Source: Nitrincola schmidtii
GTDB lineage: Bacteria; Pseudomonadota; Gammaproteobacteria; Pseudomonadales; Balneatricaceae
DNA: 64,000 bases
NCBI RefSeq assembly: GCF_008973715.1
Contig: NZ_WBOL01000005.1
Location: forward strand, 62,001-126,000
Direction of reading: 5' to 3'
Positions 9,180-18,593 of this stretch are shown piece after piece. A program made the position numbers and the translations under genes. The notes under the pieces are model-generated. The model was not told where the DNA came from and searched no databases. It saw only the letters and a program-made list of their open reading frames with translations. How positions within the stretch are numbered: position 1 is the first letter of the stretch; the number at the start of each line of letters is the position of its first letter.

Positions 9180-11338
9180 GTATGAATATCCACAAGACGT
9201 TTACTTAAGGGTGTCACCTGAGGATTTTCTAACTTCCCTAAGCGTGCATTCAGAGGCGCCACTTCAAAGCCCTTGGTTTTAAGTTCTTGCTCAAAGTTAT
9301 TCAGTCGCTCTCTTAATCGTTCCAGTGTTTCAGGTTTTTCAACCCAAAAATTAGCGTTCAGTTGAAAGTGATTTTGCAGACTTAATTCTGCATCCATCGC
9401 TCCCTCTTCTTCTAATTCAAAATGCAACCTCACTGTCCATAGGGTAACAAATTCGCCTTCTTCATTACGGCGACGATGTTCGGTAATTCGCAGCTCCGCA
9501 TTTTCAAAACCTTGCTGTTGCTGAATAGGCAGGTCAAGGCGATAGTGGCGTTCCTGTCCTCCATCCGGGAGATCTCGCCAGCGTTGCAGGCTGCTAATTT
9601 GCTGTGCAGTACTGCGAGCCAGCAAGGCATTGACAAGCTGGTTGAGCTGTTCTCTGGCCTGAGCTGGAAGTTGATCCGCGACCTTCAGGAGTTGCCCGAG
9701 TTGTTGTTTTAGGTCAGTAGGTGGCGGTTGTTGCCCCGTTTTACTTAATCCCACTTCACTTAATAAACCACCTTGTTGCAAGTTTCTAGCTATCGCTTTA
9801 TCAGCATCTGCTGAACCTGGTTTTACACTAAATAAACTCAACATTGACTGAATGAGTTGATTGAGCGCATTGTTTTGTCTTGTACCTTGGCGCTCGCTGA
9901 TCTGCATCAGTTGATTCAAACCATCTGCCAGTGGCAGTTGAACCGGCAGTACCTCGCGCAGGGCTTGTTGCATAATAGCTTGCACAGCAGGTTGTTGAGC
10001 CAGAGGTGTGGTGGGTTGACTAAATTGAATTCGAATAAGTCCTTGCTCATTGCGTGTCACGTCAACCTGTTGTCCTGACTGAACCGGTCTTGGGCTGACT
10101 AAATCAATTACCTGCCCTGCTACTAACACCCTGACCGGAAATCCTTGTGGTCGATTTGCAGCCTCGTTGCTATTGATTAAATTGGCAATGGGCGAGGGAG
10201 TTGATGTATTCGTTGCTGGGTTTGTTGGAGCTGTGGTTGTCGATGCTGTTGTTGATGGCGCAGTAGATACTGTTTGCGAAGTTGCGGTATTACTGGCTGT
10301 ATTAGCGTTACCAGTGCTGACATTGGTGATATTTATGTTGGCAAGATTTGCAGCTTGATTGGCAGTCGTTGCAACATTGACCCCTAAGTTGGTCGCATTA
10401 GCAGGTGTTACCGTTGCGGTCGCATTGGCTGCTGTATTTGCAGTATTTGCAGTAGTGACTGTGGCTGGACTGGAAGCATTCTGAATCGTGGTGGCAGGCG
10501 CAGGTGTGTTAGCTAAATTCGAGTTAAGGGCGGGTTGACTAACACTATTGCTCTGTTGCCCGGTCATTGCTGGGTTGCTAACTGCTGCCGGTTGACCGCT
10601 TGCTTGTGCAGTCGTGGTTTGGTTTGGCGCGACTTGTCCTGTTGCCGGTGGATTACCGGTTGCAGATGCGGTGTTGCTTTGAGTTGCTAAGATTCCAGAA
10701 TTTGCAGCAGGTGCAGGTGCAGGTGCAGGTGCAGGTGCAGGTGCAGGTGATTGATTGCCTGATGATTGGGCGGTAGACGGCACGGTAGGGCTTTGAGTTG
10801 AGCTACTGGTATTGGCTGGCGCTTGGCTATTCAGGGTTTGTCCCGATGAAGTATTCGACGTGCTAGCGTTAGCGGGCGCTTGACCGTTAGCAGAGGGTTG
10901 CGCCAAAACGACCCCTCTTTGGGGTTGATTCAGGGGTAAATTAGCCGCTTGTTGAGATGAGTTAGCGGTAATTCTCATCAATAGCGCTTCGGCATCAGCT
11001 CTAGCCTGTGCCGGTGCATTCTGAATGCGACTGTTGTCAGCCGCTGCTGAGTTGTTATTAATGGGTAATTGAAGTTGAATATTACCTTGAGCATCACGGC
11101 TCAATAGTACCTGACTGCCTTGAGGGAAAGGGCGTGGAGTTGCTAATTCCAGTGTTCGATTACCGACTTGCAGTTGAATGATAAATTGTCCAGATTGAGA
11201 TTGACTCTGGCTGACTTGTAAAACGGTTGCGCTTGTCTCACGCCCAGCAGGGATCGCACGAGACAGATCCGTGCCTCGTGAGCCTTGTGCAGGATCGTTA
11301 CCGACATTCATTGCACGAACGTTTAAGTAGGTTTGCAC
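9176..11338 (-). CDS. FliK-like flagellar hook-length control protein
   Basis: This large 720-residue protein has an N-terminal segment rich in beta strands and Gln (1-150), a long low-complexity Ala/Thr/Asn/Pro/Ser middle (150-390) and a C-terminal Flg_hook domain (about 590-690) with the pattern AELRITEHRRR..LWTVRLHFELEEEG. It starts with GTG at 11338; GGGG six bases upstream supports this over an ATG at 11311. The Ala-Pro run is encoded by a hexanucleotide repeat. No other flagellar gene is in the window, so it may be a second FliK-type protein and not the main hook ruler. It is co-transcribed with the FlhB-like gene. The Ala/Pro/Thr-rich middle is unlike the globular proteins around it. 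Confidence 0.75.
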   Translation of the reverse strand: MQTYLNVRAMNVGNDPAQGSRGTDLSRAIPAGRETSATVLQVSQSQSQSGQFIIQLQVGNRTLELATPRPFPQGSQVLLSRDAQGNIQLQLPINNNSAAADNSRIQNAPAQARADAEALLMRITANSSQQAANLPLNQPQRGVVLAQPSANGQAPANASTSNTSSGQTLNSQAPANTSSSTQSPTVPSTAQSSGNQSPAPAPAPAPAPAPAANSGILATQSNTASATGNPPATGQVAPNQTTTAQASGQPAAVSNPAMTGQQSNSVSQPALNSNLANTPAPATTIQNASSPATVTTANTANTAANATATVTPANATNLGVNVATTANQAANLANINITNVSTGNANTASNTATSQTVSTAPSTTASTTTAPTNPATNTSTPSPIANLINSNEAANRPQGFPVRVLVAGQVIDLVSPRPVQSGQQVDVTRNEQGLIRIQFSQPTTPLAQQPAVQAIMQQALREVLPVQLPLADGLNQLMQISERQGTRQNNALNQLIQSMLSLFSVKPGSADADKAIARNLQQGGLLSEVGLSKTGQQPPPTDLKQQLGQLLKVADQLPAQAREQLNQLVNALLARSTAQQISSLQRWRDLPDGGQERHYRLDLPIQQQQGFENAELRITEHRRRNEEGEFVTLWTVRLHFELEEEGAMDAELSLQNHFQLNANFWVEKPETLERLRERLNNFEQELKTKGFEVAPLNARLGKLENPQVTPLSKRLVDIHT
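10707..10748. repeat. Seven tandem GCAGGT units inside the FliK-like gene
   Basis: Seven consecutive 6-base units encode a Pro-Ala dipeptide run on the minus strand. Because each unit is two codons, slippage would change linker length without a frameshift. This is a simple sequence repeat, not a regulatory array. Confidence 0.9.
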
Positions 11339-11469
11339 AGTCTTCCCCAGTTAACCTCTAACATGACCGTCCCGAACAGTTTATAATAATAGTCTTATTT
11401 ATATCGGCGGCAATGTGGAAAGTTACAGTCCTCATGTCGAAAATCGCGAAATGTCAGATAGGGTGATGT

Positions 11470-12105
11470 GTGGCTGACCCACTTCTTCAAGTTGTTGATC
11501 TTTTCTGTGAGCGAGATGACAGAGTTCTGTTCAATAATTTAAATTTCAGTGTGTTTCCTGGTGAAATACTACAGGTTGAAGGTCAAAATGGTAGTGGTAA
11601 AACAACACTGCTACGCATTCTGAGTGGTTTATCACGTCATTACGAAGGCGAAATATTGTGGCGAGGTGTTTCTGTGACAGAGCAAGCTGAACAATTTCGG
11701 CGTGAATTGCTCTATTTTGGCCACAATGCGGGTGTAAAAGCGGTGTTAACACCTGAAGAAAATTTAGCCTGGTACGCGGCTCTAGATACGGATATTGATC
11801 TACAACATATTCCTAACGCGCTGAATGCCGTAGGCTTACAAGGGTTTGAAGATGTGCCTTGTCATATGCTTTCAGCCGGACAAAATCGTCGCGTTAGCCT
11901 TGCACGGCTTTATCTTAGTCGAGCGCCTTTATGGATTCTGGATGAACCCTTTACTGCTATCGACAAAAAAGGTGTCGCAGCTAAGGAAGCTCTGTTGCTA
12001 GAACATGCCGCTCGTGGAGGTACAGTAATGCTGACTACCCATCATGAACTGGATTTAAGTCGGCATGTTCGACGCATTAATCTTGATGAGTTGTCAGGAA
12101 CTTAA
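11470..12105 (+). CDS. ccmA: Cytochrome c maturation ATPase CcmA
   Basis: CcmA is the ATP-hydrolysing subunit of the CcmABCD complex that releases holo-CcmE from CcmC at the inner membrane. The 211-residue protein has Walker A GQNGSGKTT near residue 38, signature LSAGQNRRVSLAR and Walker B LWILDEPFTAID. It starts with GTG at 11470, supported by AGGG six bases upstream; nearby ATG and GTG codons are out of frame. It is the first of nine tightly packed ccm genes on this strand, five bases from ccmB. Confidence 0.95.
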   Translation: MADPLLQVVDLFCERDDRVLFNNLNFSVFPGEILQVEGQNGSGKTTLLRILSGLSRHYEGEILWRGVSVTEQAEQFRRELLYFGHNAGVKAVLTPEENLAWYAALDTDIDLQHIPNALNAVGLQGFEDVPCHMLSAGQNRRVSLARLYLSRAPLWILDEPFTAIDKKGVAAKEALLLEHAARGGTVMLTTHHELDLSRHVRRINLDELSGT

Positions 12106-12110
12106 TCTTT

Positions 12111-12845
12111 ATGTCAGAAACTAAGCTTCAACCCTTGGCAGAACTTCAGCAATTAGAAAATGCTGATTATCGTCCTGGAAAGATATTTGTTGCGACCTTG
12201 AAGCGCGAGTTGCAGTTAGCGCTGCGTCGACGAAGTGACTTGGTGAATCCGCTGATTTTTTTTCTGATGGTGGCCACCTTATTTCCCTTGGGTGTCAGCC
12301 CTGAACCGACGATATTAGCAACTTTGGCACCTGGAGTTGTTTGGGTTGCCGCTTTACTATCAACGCTGTTAGCAATGGATAGTATGTTTCGATCAGATTA
12401 TGAGGACGGCTCGTTAGAGCAGATTCTACTGAGCCCTCAGCCACTTTTTGTCGTGGTCTTAGGTAAAGTGCTGGCGCATTGGATGATGACAGGTTTACCT
12501 TTGACTTTAATGGCTCCTCTGATCGCGGTAATGCTATTTTTGCCTGCAGAAGGGATGAGTGGACTGATGTTAAGTTTGCTGATTGGAACGCCGACTCTGA
12601 GTTTAGTCGGTGCTATCGGTGCGGCTTTGACCGTAGGTTTGCGAAAAGGTGGAGTATTGATATCGTTATTAGTATTACCCCTGTATATACCGGTTCTTAT
12701 TTTTGGCACGGCAGCAGTCGAAGCAGCTGTGACTAGTTTGCCGCTAGCGGGGCATCTTGCCCTACTGGGAGCCTTGTTAGCTTTGGGTGTGGCTTTAGCG
12801 CCAATCGCCATTGCAGCAGCATTACGAATTTCAGTAAGTGGATAA
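12111..12845 (+). CDS. ccmB: Heme exporter permease CcmB
   Basis: CcmB is the six-helix membrane partner of CcmA in the CcmABCD complex. The 244-residue protein has an N-terminal cytoplasmic segment of about 45 residues, slightly longer than in E. coli (220 residues), then about six hydrophobic helices. The family stretch MDSMFRSDYEDGSLEQILLSP lies around residue 90-110 and LRKGGVLISLLVLPLYIPVLIFG near 180. It overlaps the 5' untranslated part of ccmC, since the ribosome site for ccmC lies at its 3' end. Confidence 0.94.
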   Translation: MSETKLQPLAELQQLENADYRPGKIFVATLKRELQLALRRRSDLVNPLIFFLMVATLFPLGVSPEPTILATLAPGVVWVAALLSTLLAMDSMFRSDYEDGSLEQILLSPQPLFVVVLGKVLAHWMMTGLPLTLMAPLIAVMLFLPAEGMSGLMLSLLIGTPTLSLVGAIGAALTVGLRKGGVLISLLVLPLYIPVLIFGTAAVEAAVTSLPLAGHLALLGALLALGVALAPIAIAAALRISVSG

Positions 12846-12855
12846 AGAGAGAAAT

Positions 12856-13617
12856 ATGGCAGGAAAAAATTGGATGCCTCGCTGGTTTTATCAGCTGGCT
12901 TCACCTCGCTGGTGCTATCAGATTACGGGTAAGCTTTTACCAGGATTCTCGATAGCAGCACTCTTCTTAATTGTTGGTGGCACGATTTGGGGGTTGGCTT
13001 TTGCCCCACCAGATTATCAACAGGGAAATAGCTTTAGAATCATATATCTACATGTCCCTACGGCGTATATGGCTCAATCCATTTATATCACTATGGCAAT
13101 AGCCGGTGCCATAGGGTTAATCTGGAAAATGAAAGTGGCTGATATGGTGGCAAAATGCTGTGCACCGATAGGAGCGTCTTTGGCGATTTTAGCGCTGGCT
13201 ACGGGTGCTATCTGGGGCAAACCGACCTGGGGTTCTTGGTGGGTTTGGGATGCCAGGCTGACGTCGATGTTAATACTGCTTTTTTTATATTTTGGCATAA
13301 TGGCATTGAACTCTGCTATTGAAAGTGAGTCTACAGCAGCACAATCAACAGCAATATTGGCGTTGGTGGGCTTGGTTAATATTCCAATTATTCAGTATTC
13401 AGTGGATTGGTGGAATACGCTTCATCAACCTTCAACCTTTAAAATTACCGAAAAACCAGCTATGCCTCCTGAAATGTGGATTCCACTTTTGATTTTGGTG
13501 ATAGGGTTTTACTGCTTTTTTGCAGTGACGCTAATGATGCGTTTGCGTAACGAAATTCTTCGTCGTGAGCGTCGCACAAGTTGGGTTCGTGAACTACTGA
13601 TGCAGCAAAGAGGTTAA
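12856..13617 (+). CDS. ccmC: Heme-handling protein CcmC
   Basis: CcmC presents heme to CcmE in the periplasm. The 253-residue, six-helix protein has the tryptophan-rich WGSWWVWDARLTS motif and two conserved periplasmic histidines, in IIYLHVPTAY and in WNTLHQPST. I chose the ATG at 12856, preceded by AGAGAG; an in-frame GTG at 12838 overlaps ccmB and has no clear ribosome site. It is followed immediately by ccmD. Confidence 0.95.
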   Translation: MAGKNWMPRWFYQLASPRWCYQITGKLLPGFSIAALFLIVGGTIWGLAFAPPDYQQGNSFRIIYLHVPTAYMAQSIYITMAIAGAIGLIWKMKVADMVAKCCAPIGASLAILALATGAIWGKPTWGSWWVWDARLTSMLILLFLYFGIMALNSAIESESTAAQSTAILALVGLVNIPIIQYSVDWWNTLHQPSTFKITEKPAMPPEMWIPLLILVIGFYCFFAVTLMMRLRNEILRRERRTSWVRELLMQQRG

Positions 13618-13618
13618 T

Positions 13619-13798
13619 GTGAGTTTCGATAGTTTCTCTGATTTTCTGGCTATGGGTGGACACGCTTTTTACGTCTGGAGTTGTTTTGCTTTAGGCCTCG
13701 TAGTCATGCTCGGAAATGTAATTGCACCGATGTTAGAACGGAAAAAACTGATTTCGGAACAGTTGCGTCGTATTCGTAGAGAGGAAGCAAAATCATGA
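13619..13798 (+). CDS. ccmD: Small membrane protein CcmD
   Basis: CcmD is a single-span membrane protein needed to release holo-CcmE from CcmABC. Translation from the GTG at 13619, two bases after the ccmC stop, gives 59 residues: an N-terminal [17 protein letters not shown] segment, a hydrophobic helix (about 17-38) and a basic, charged tail ending [10 protein letters not shown]. This matches the family pattern exactly. The stop overlaps the ccmE start as ATGA (13795-13798). The ATG formed just before the GTG runs straight into a stop, so GTG is the only workable start. Confidence 0.92.
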   Translation: MSFDSFSDFLAMGGHAFYVWSCFALGLVVMLGNVIAPMLERKKLISEQLRRIRREEAKS

Positions 13799-14259
13799 AT
13801 GCACAACGTAAACAACGTTTAACGCTGGTACTGTTAATTGTTTTTGGTAGCAGTATCGCGGTGGCATTAGTGGCTTATGCCCTAAGTCAAAACATTAACC
13901 TATTCTACTCTCCCAGTCAGATCTCAATGGGTGAAGCGCCTGCGGATACGCGCATTAGGGCGGGTGGAATTGTTGTTGAAGGTAGCATTCGTCGTGATCC
14001 GAGCAGCTTAAAGGTTGAATTTGATATCACCGATTATGCTCACTCTACCACGGTGCAGTATGTTGGTATTTTGCCTGACCTATTTAGAGAAGGTCAGGGT
14101 ATTGTGGCTCAGGGTGCACTCGATGGTAGCGGTCGTTTAATTGCCAGTGAAGTCTTAGCCAAGCATGATGAGAACTACATGTCTCCTGAAATAGCGGCTG
14201 CGTTAGAAGCAGCAGGACAAATGCCACATATGCCCCCAACAGCCGGTAAGGGTTACTAA
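13795..14259 (+). CDS. ccmE: Periplasmic heme chaperone CcmE
   Basis: CcmE binds heme covalently and ferries it to the CcmFGH lyase. The 154-residue protein has an N-terminal membrane anchor (residues 8-28) and an OB-fold periplasmic domain. The heme-binding histidine lies in the family motif [13 protein letters not shown], followed by the conserved tyrosine. Length and layout fit the usual 150-160. It overlaps ccmD by four bases and precedes ccmF by two. Confidence 0.96.
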   Translation: MNAQRKQRLTLVLLIVFGSSIAVALVAYALSQNINLFYSPSQISMGEAPADTRIRAGGIVVEGSIRRDPSSLKVEFDITDYAHSTTVQYVGILPDLFREGQGIVAQGALDGSGRLIASEVLAKHDENYMSPEIAAALEAAGQMPHMPPTAGKGY

Positions 14260-14261
14260 GC

Positions 14262-16232
14262 ATGATTCCTGAGTTAGGTACCTTCGCAACCATATTGGCT
14301 TTATGCTTATCACTTATACTTTCCGTTGTTCCTATGATAGGGGCATATACGGGTAATAAACTCTGGGTTGATTATGCACGACCGTTAGCTAAAGGAGTGT
14401 TCTTCTTCCTGAGTTTAGCCATGCTATTCCTTGCTTACTCCTTCCAAACGGATGACTTCTCGGTTGTTTACGTTGCGCAAAGCTCAAACTTCAATCTGCC
14501 TTGGTACTTCAAAATCAGTGCTATTTGGGGCGGGCATGAAGGTTCATTATTGTTATGGGTATGGATTCAAGCTTTCTGGACCCTCGCCGTTGCCGTGAAG
14601 AGTAAAAATCTTCCCATCGATATTGTTGGTCGTGTATTGGCTGTGATGGGGATGATTACTGCGGCTTTCCTACTGTTTATTCTATTTACATCCAGTCCTT
14701 TTGAGCGCTTTTTACCCAATGCACCAGCGCAAGGTGCAGACCTTAACCCCTTGTTGCAGGATTTTGGTTTGATTGTTCACCCACCTGCGCTTTATATGGG
14801 TTACGTTGGATTGTCTGTTGCCTTCTCCTTTGCCATCGCTGCGTTACTGAGTGGTCGATTAGATGCTGCTTGGGCACGCTGGTCACGTCCTTGGACAAAC
14901 GTCGCTTGGGCATTCCTGACCTTGGGTATTGCCTTAGGAAGCTGGTGGGCATACTACGAGTTAGGCTGGGGCGGTTGGTGGTTCTGGGACCCGGTAGAGA
15001 ACGCTTCTCTGATGCCGTGGTTAGTAGCTACAGCGTTGATTCACAGCTTGGCAGTCACGGAAAAACGTGGTGTGTTTAAGAGCTGGACAGTGCTGTTGGC
15101 AATTTCGGCTTTCTGCTTGAGTCTACTGGGTACCTTTTTGGTGCGTTCAGGGGTATTAACATCCGTTCATGCTTTTGCTACCGACCCTGAGCGCGGGGTA
15201 TTTATCCTGGGTATGCTGATCTTCGTTATCGGTGGTTCTCTGTTGCTTTATGCAATACGAGCAGGTTCTGTGAAAAGTGAGTCGACCTTTGCACTCAGTT
15301 CACGTGAAAGTATGTTGTTGGTTAATAACATCATCTTCACAGTGGCGTGTGCCATGGTATTGATAGGAACCCTTTACCCACTGGTAATGGATGCGCTTGA
15401 TCTGGGTAAGATCTCTGTCGGCCCTCCGTATTTCAACGCACTCTTTGTGCCGATGATGTCCTTGATGGTCATATTCCTAGGCATCGCTGCGTTCAGTCGA
15501 TGGAAGGAAACGCCAACAGAACTGTATGTCTCTAAACTGTGGTTGCCAGCTGTGTTAGCAGTGGTCGCTGCTGTAGTGACTCATTGGATTTACAGTCAAT
15601 CGATTGAACCCTGGGTGCTTCTAGCGCTGGTGCTTAGTTATTGGATCGTCTTTACCTGGGGTCGTGAGTTTGTTTCTAGGTTACGCAATCGCGATAGTCT
15701 TGTTACTGGACTCACACGACAAACTCGAAGCTACTATGGCATGTTGCTAGCGCATTTAGGTGTTGCGGTGATGATTGTCGGTATCGCGATGGTGACAGTC
15801 TTTGTTGAGCATCGTGATGCTCGCATGTCTCCTGGTGATCAAATCGAATTCCGTGGTTACACGTTTATTTTTGATGGAGCACGTGAGGTACAAGGACCTA
15901 ATTACACCTCTGATATGGCTCGTGTGCGGGTATTGAGAGATGGCGTTCCTTATCGTGAAATGTTCCCTGAAAAGAGAATGTATACTGCTCGCGGTATGGT
16001 GATGACACAAGTGGCATTGGATCCCGGCTTTACGCGTGATCTTTACATCGCTATGGGTGAAGAGCTTGAGAATGGTGCCTGGGCGATGCGATTGCAGTTT
16101 AAGCCTTTTGTGCGTTGGATCTGGTTAGGTGCGCTGTTTATGACAGCGGGTGCTTTACTGGCGGCAAGTGATCCTCGTTACCGTAAACAAGCGAAACGAG
16201 ATGCTGCACAACGCCAATTAGTGACGGAGTAA
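14262..16232 (+). CDS. ccmF: Heme lyase subunit CcmF
   Basis: CcmF is the large integral membrane protein that, with CcmH/I, attaches heme to apocytochrome c. The 656-residue product has about 13-15 hydrophobic helices and the WWD-domain motif GWGGWWFWDPVENASLMPW around residue 230-250, plus periplasmic histidines such as those in ISAIWGGHEGSLLLW and IVHPPALYMGY. The C-terminal periplasmic domain (about 520-620) is present. It lies in the middle of the ccm operon, two bases from ccmE and two from ccmG. Confidence 0.96.
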   Translation: MIPELGTFATILALCLSLILSVVPMIGAYTGNKLWVDYARPLAKGVFFFLSLAMLFLAYSFQTDDFSVVYVAQSSNFNLPWYFKISAIWGGHEGSLLLWVWIQAFWTLAVAVKSKNLPIDIVGRVLAVMGMITAAFLLFILFTSSPFERFLPNAPAQGADLNPLLQDFGLIVHPPALYMGYVGLSVAFSFAIAALLSGRLDAAWARWSRPWTNVAWAFLTLGIALGSWWAYYELGWGGWWFWDPVENASLMPWLVATALIHSLAVTEKRGVFKSWTVLLAISAFCLSLLGTFLVRSGVLTSVHAFATDPERGVFILGMLIFVIGGSLLLYAIRAGSVKSESTFALSSRESMLLVNNIIFTVACAMVLIGTLYPLVMDALDLGKISVGPPYFNALFVPMMSLMVIFLGIAAFSRWKETPTELYVSKLWLPAVLAVVAAVVTHWIYSQSIEPWVLLALVLSYWIVFTWGREFVSRLRNRDSLVTGLTRQTRSYYGMLLAHLGVAVMIVGIAMVTVFVEHRDARMSPGDQIEFRGYTFIFDGAREVQGPNYTSDMARVRVLRDGVPYREMFPEKRMYTARGMVMTQVALDPGFTRDLYIAMGEELENGAWAMRLQFKPFVRWIWLGALFMTAGALLAASDPRYRKQAKRDAAQRQLVTE

Positions 16233-16234
16233 CT

Positions 16235-16774
16235 ATGCGTAAGTTTTGGGTGTTTACCCCCTTAGTGGCATTTCTTGTCATGGGTGTATTTTTATTCAAG
16301 GGTCTGTTTATGGACCCTAGTAAGCTGCCGTCTGCCCTAATAGATAGACCGTTTCCTAGCTTTAGTTTGCCATCCCTTTATGAGCCTGATCAGATGATGA
16401 CAGAGCTGGATTTTAAAGGTGAGGTCGCTTTGCTAAATGTCTGGGCAACCTGGTGCCCTACCTGTAAAGACGAGCATGAGCAGTTAAATAAGATCGGGCT
16501 TGAAGAGGGTATACCGATTTACGGTCTGAATTATAAGGACGATCCTCAATTAGCGCGTGCATGGCTGGAGCGCTATCAAGATCCCTATAGCAAAGTGGTT
16601 GTGGATCGCGATGGGCGATTAGGCTTGGATTTAGGAGTCTACGGTGCTCCTGAAACTTATATCATTGATCAACATGGCATTATCCGTTACCGCCATGTAG
16701 GTGAGGTCACTGAAAAAGTCTGGCAACAACTGAAAGGCTTAATGGAAATTATTGCAACTGAGGAAGATGTATGA
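16235..16774 (+). CDS. ccmG: Thiol:disulfide oxidoreductase CcmG (DsbE)
   Basis: CcmG is a membrane-tethered periplasmic thioredoxin-like protein that keeps the apocytochrome CxxCH cysteines reduced for heme attachment. The 179-residue protein has an N-terminal signal-anchor (residues 7-25) and a thioredoxin fold with active site NVWATWCPTCKDEH and the cis-proline region GVYGAPETYIID. A GGAG site precedes the ATG. Its 3' end overlaps the ccmH start (ATGA). Confidence 0.95.
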   Translation: MRKFWVFTPLVAFLVMGVFLFKGLFMDPSKLPSALIDRPFPSFSLPSLYEPDQMMTELDFKGEVALLNVWATWCPTCKDEHEQLNKIGLEEGIPIYGLNYKDDPQLARAWLERYQDPYSKVVVDRDGRLGLDLGVYGAPETYIIDQHGIIRYRHVGEVTEKVWQQLKGLMEIIATEEDV

Positions 16775-17292
16775 GATCGATTACACTACTTCCAATCTTG
16801 CTGTTGTTGTTAAGCTTTGCGGTACAGGCTTCCTTCGAAACTTATGAGTTTTCTACTACGCATAATGAAATGCGTTACTTCAAACTTTCTAAAGAGTTAC
16901 GTTGTCCGACCTGTCAAAATCAAAACATTTCTGATTCAGATGCGCCACTAGCAGCGGATCTTAGACGAGAATTACACCGCATGATCGAAGAAGGCTATCA
17001 AGATGATGCCATTCTAGATTTTATGGTGAGTCGTTTCGGTGATTTTGTACATTACAAACCACGCATCGCGCCTGAAACCTATCTTCTATGGTATGGACCT
17101 TTCGCACTGCTGTTCGGTGGTTTTATTGTGGTGTTCTTTGTCGCACGTAATAGACGTTTACGAGCCAGAGCATCGACGGATCAACCACAAGTAGTCATGG
17201 AATCAGTAGAAGAAACGAACGTCACAAGTGCATTAACAGCAGAAGAGCGTGAGCGTCTAGACAGATTATTGCAGCAGGATAAAAATCTATGA
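16771..17292 (+). CDS. ccmH: Cytochrome c maturation protein CcmH
   Basis: CcmH is a periplasmic, membrane-anchored thiol protein of the heme lyase complex. The 173-residue product has a cleavable-looking signal peptide (1-20), the redox motif LRCPTCQNQNISDSDAP near residue 45, the helical domain DLRRELHRMIEEGYQDD and a second membrane helix near 105-125. It lacks the fused TPR domain of E. coli CcmH, which is encoded here separately as ccmI. Both ends overlap their neighbours by four bases. Confidence 0.94.
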   Translation: MRSITLLPILLLLLSFAVQASFETYEFSTTHNEMRYFKLSKELRCPTCQNQNISDSDAPLAADLRRELHRMIEEGYQDDAILDFMVSRFGDFVHYKPRIAPETYLLWYGPFALLFGGFIVVFFVARNRRLRARASTDQPQVVMESVEETNVTSALTAEERERLDRLLQQDKNL

Positions 17293-18542
17293 CTTTATTG
17301 TGGGTAGGAATCGGTGTGTTAACACTGATCGCAGTGGCTTTCGTTTTTTGGCCATTAATTCAAAGTAGAAAAGCGCAAGTTGTCGAAACAGAGGCAGATA
17401 GAACTACACAGAATATTGAAATTTTTCGAGAGCGTCTTGAAGAGCTAGAAAAAGAGAAAAATTCAGGCACTCTAACAGAGGAAAATTTTCAAGAGCTTAA
17501 AGTAGAGTTAGAAAAAAACCTCTTGATTGATGCAGAAGTTAATCGTCGCCAAGCACCTGTGTTAAAGGTGGGTCAGTCTCAGCTTATCACGATTACATTG
17601 ATTGCCTTGCTTGTACCGACCACTTCTTTCGGACTTTACGCGTATTTAGGTCGCGCGGATGATGTGGCTGCACGAATGGCAATGGATGCATGGCAACAAG
17701 CTCCAATGAGTGAACTCTCCGTTGATGAAGCGATTGCACAGCTTGAAGATGAGTTGGCTCGCCGCCCTCAAAACGCAGAAGGTTGGTACTTATTAGCGAC
17801 CACTCGCATGAATATGAATCAGTTTTCTGCAGCAGTGTCAGCGTTTGAAGAGTCGTTAAAGCATTTGCCAGAAGAAACTCCTGAGTATCCAATGGTGATG
17901 GGTCAATTAGCTCAGGCAATGTTCTTTGCTGCTGATGGTCAAATGACTGAGGCGGTGTTGCAACAAGTCGAAGCGACGCTGGCTAAAGATCCAGATGAGC
18001 TCACTGCGTTGGGCTTAGTGGGCATCGCCGCCTTTGAAATAGGTGAATATCAAACGGCTATAACCTATTGGGAAAGAGCGTTACGCTCTGCTGACGGACA
18101 GTCAGCTATGTCCTTACAAACAGGTATTGAACGTGCAAGACAAGCGCTGCAAGCTCAAGGCGGTGAAGAGTTGTCTGCAGAAATACCGGCAACAGGGCCT
18201 GGTGTTCGTATTGATTTAGATGTAGATAGTTCCATCATGACAGAAATACGAGGCGATCAATTTGTCTTTATCTTTGCCCGAGCACCAGGCGAGCGTATGC
18301 CGATTACCGTTGAACGTATCCGTGTCGCTGATCTGCCGACACAGGTATTTTTGAGTGGTTCTAGCTCGATGGTAGAGGGCATTAGCCTAAATGACTTTGA
18401 AAATGTTGATATTGTTGCACGAATCAGTGTTTCCGGAATGGCAGAAGAGCAGCCGGGTGACTTTAAAGCTGAGCTAAGCAATGTTAAAGTGACAGAAGAT
18501 GAGACACCTGTAAGTCTTATCATTGCAGACAGAATAGAATAG
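17289..18542 (+). CDS. ccmI: Cytochrome c maturation TPR protein CcmI
   Basis: CcmI is the apocytochrome-binding chaperone of the heme lyase. The 417-residue protein has two N-terminal membrane helices (about 3-23 and 98-118) flanking a charged coiled-coil loop, then TPR repeats in the periplasm (about 150-290, including LARRPQNAEGWYLLATTRM) and a C-terminal beta-rich domain. It ends the ccm operon. Only 51 bases separate it from zipA; I see no strong terminator there, so some read-through is possible. Confidence 0.92.
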   Translation: MTLLWVGIGVLTLIAVAFVFWPLIQSRKAQVVETEADRTTQNIEIFRERLEELEKEKNSGTLTEENFQELKVELEKNLLIDAEVNRRQAPVLKVGQSQLITITLIALLVPTTSFGLYAYLGRADDVAARMAMDAWQQAPMSELSVDEAIAQLEDELARRPQNAEGWYLLATTRMNMNQFSAAVSAFEESLKHLPEETPEYPMVMGQLAQAMFFAADGQMTEAVLQQVEATLAKDPDELTALGLVGIAAFEIGEYQTAITYWERALRSADGQSAMSLQTGIERARQALQAQGGEELSAEIPATGPGVRIDLDVDSSIMTEIRGDQFVFIFARAPGERMPITVERIRVADLPTQVFLSGSSSMVEGISLNDFENVDIVARISVSGMAEEQPGDFKAELSNVKVTEDETPVSLIIADRIE

Positions 18543-18593
18543 TCTGCATTTTACCTTTTTTAACACAGTAACAGCTTGGGAATCAGTTGAATC

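Noticed and set aside
10707-10748. CRISPR-like or iteron array
   Set aside because: Units are six bases with no spacers and lie inside a coding region for a Pro-Ala run.
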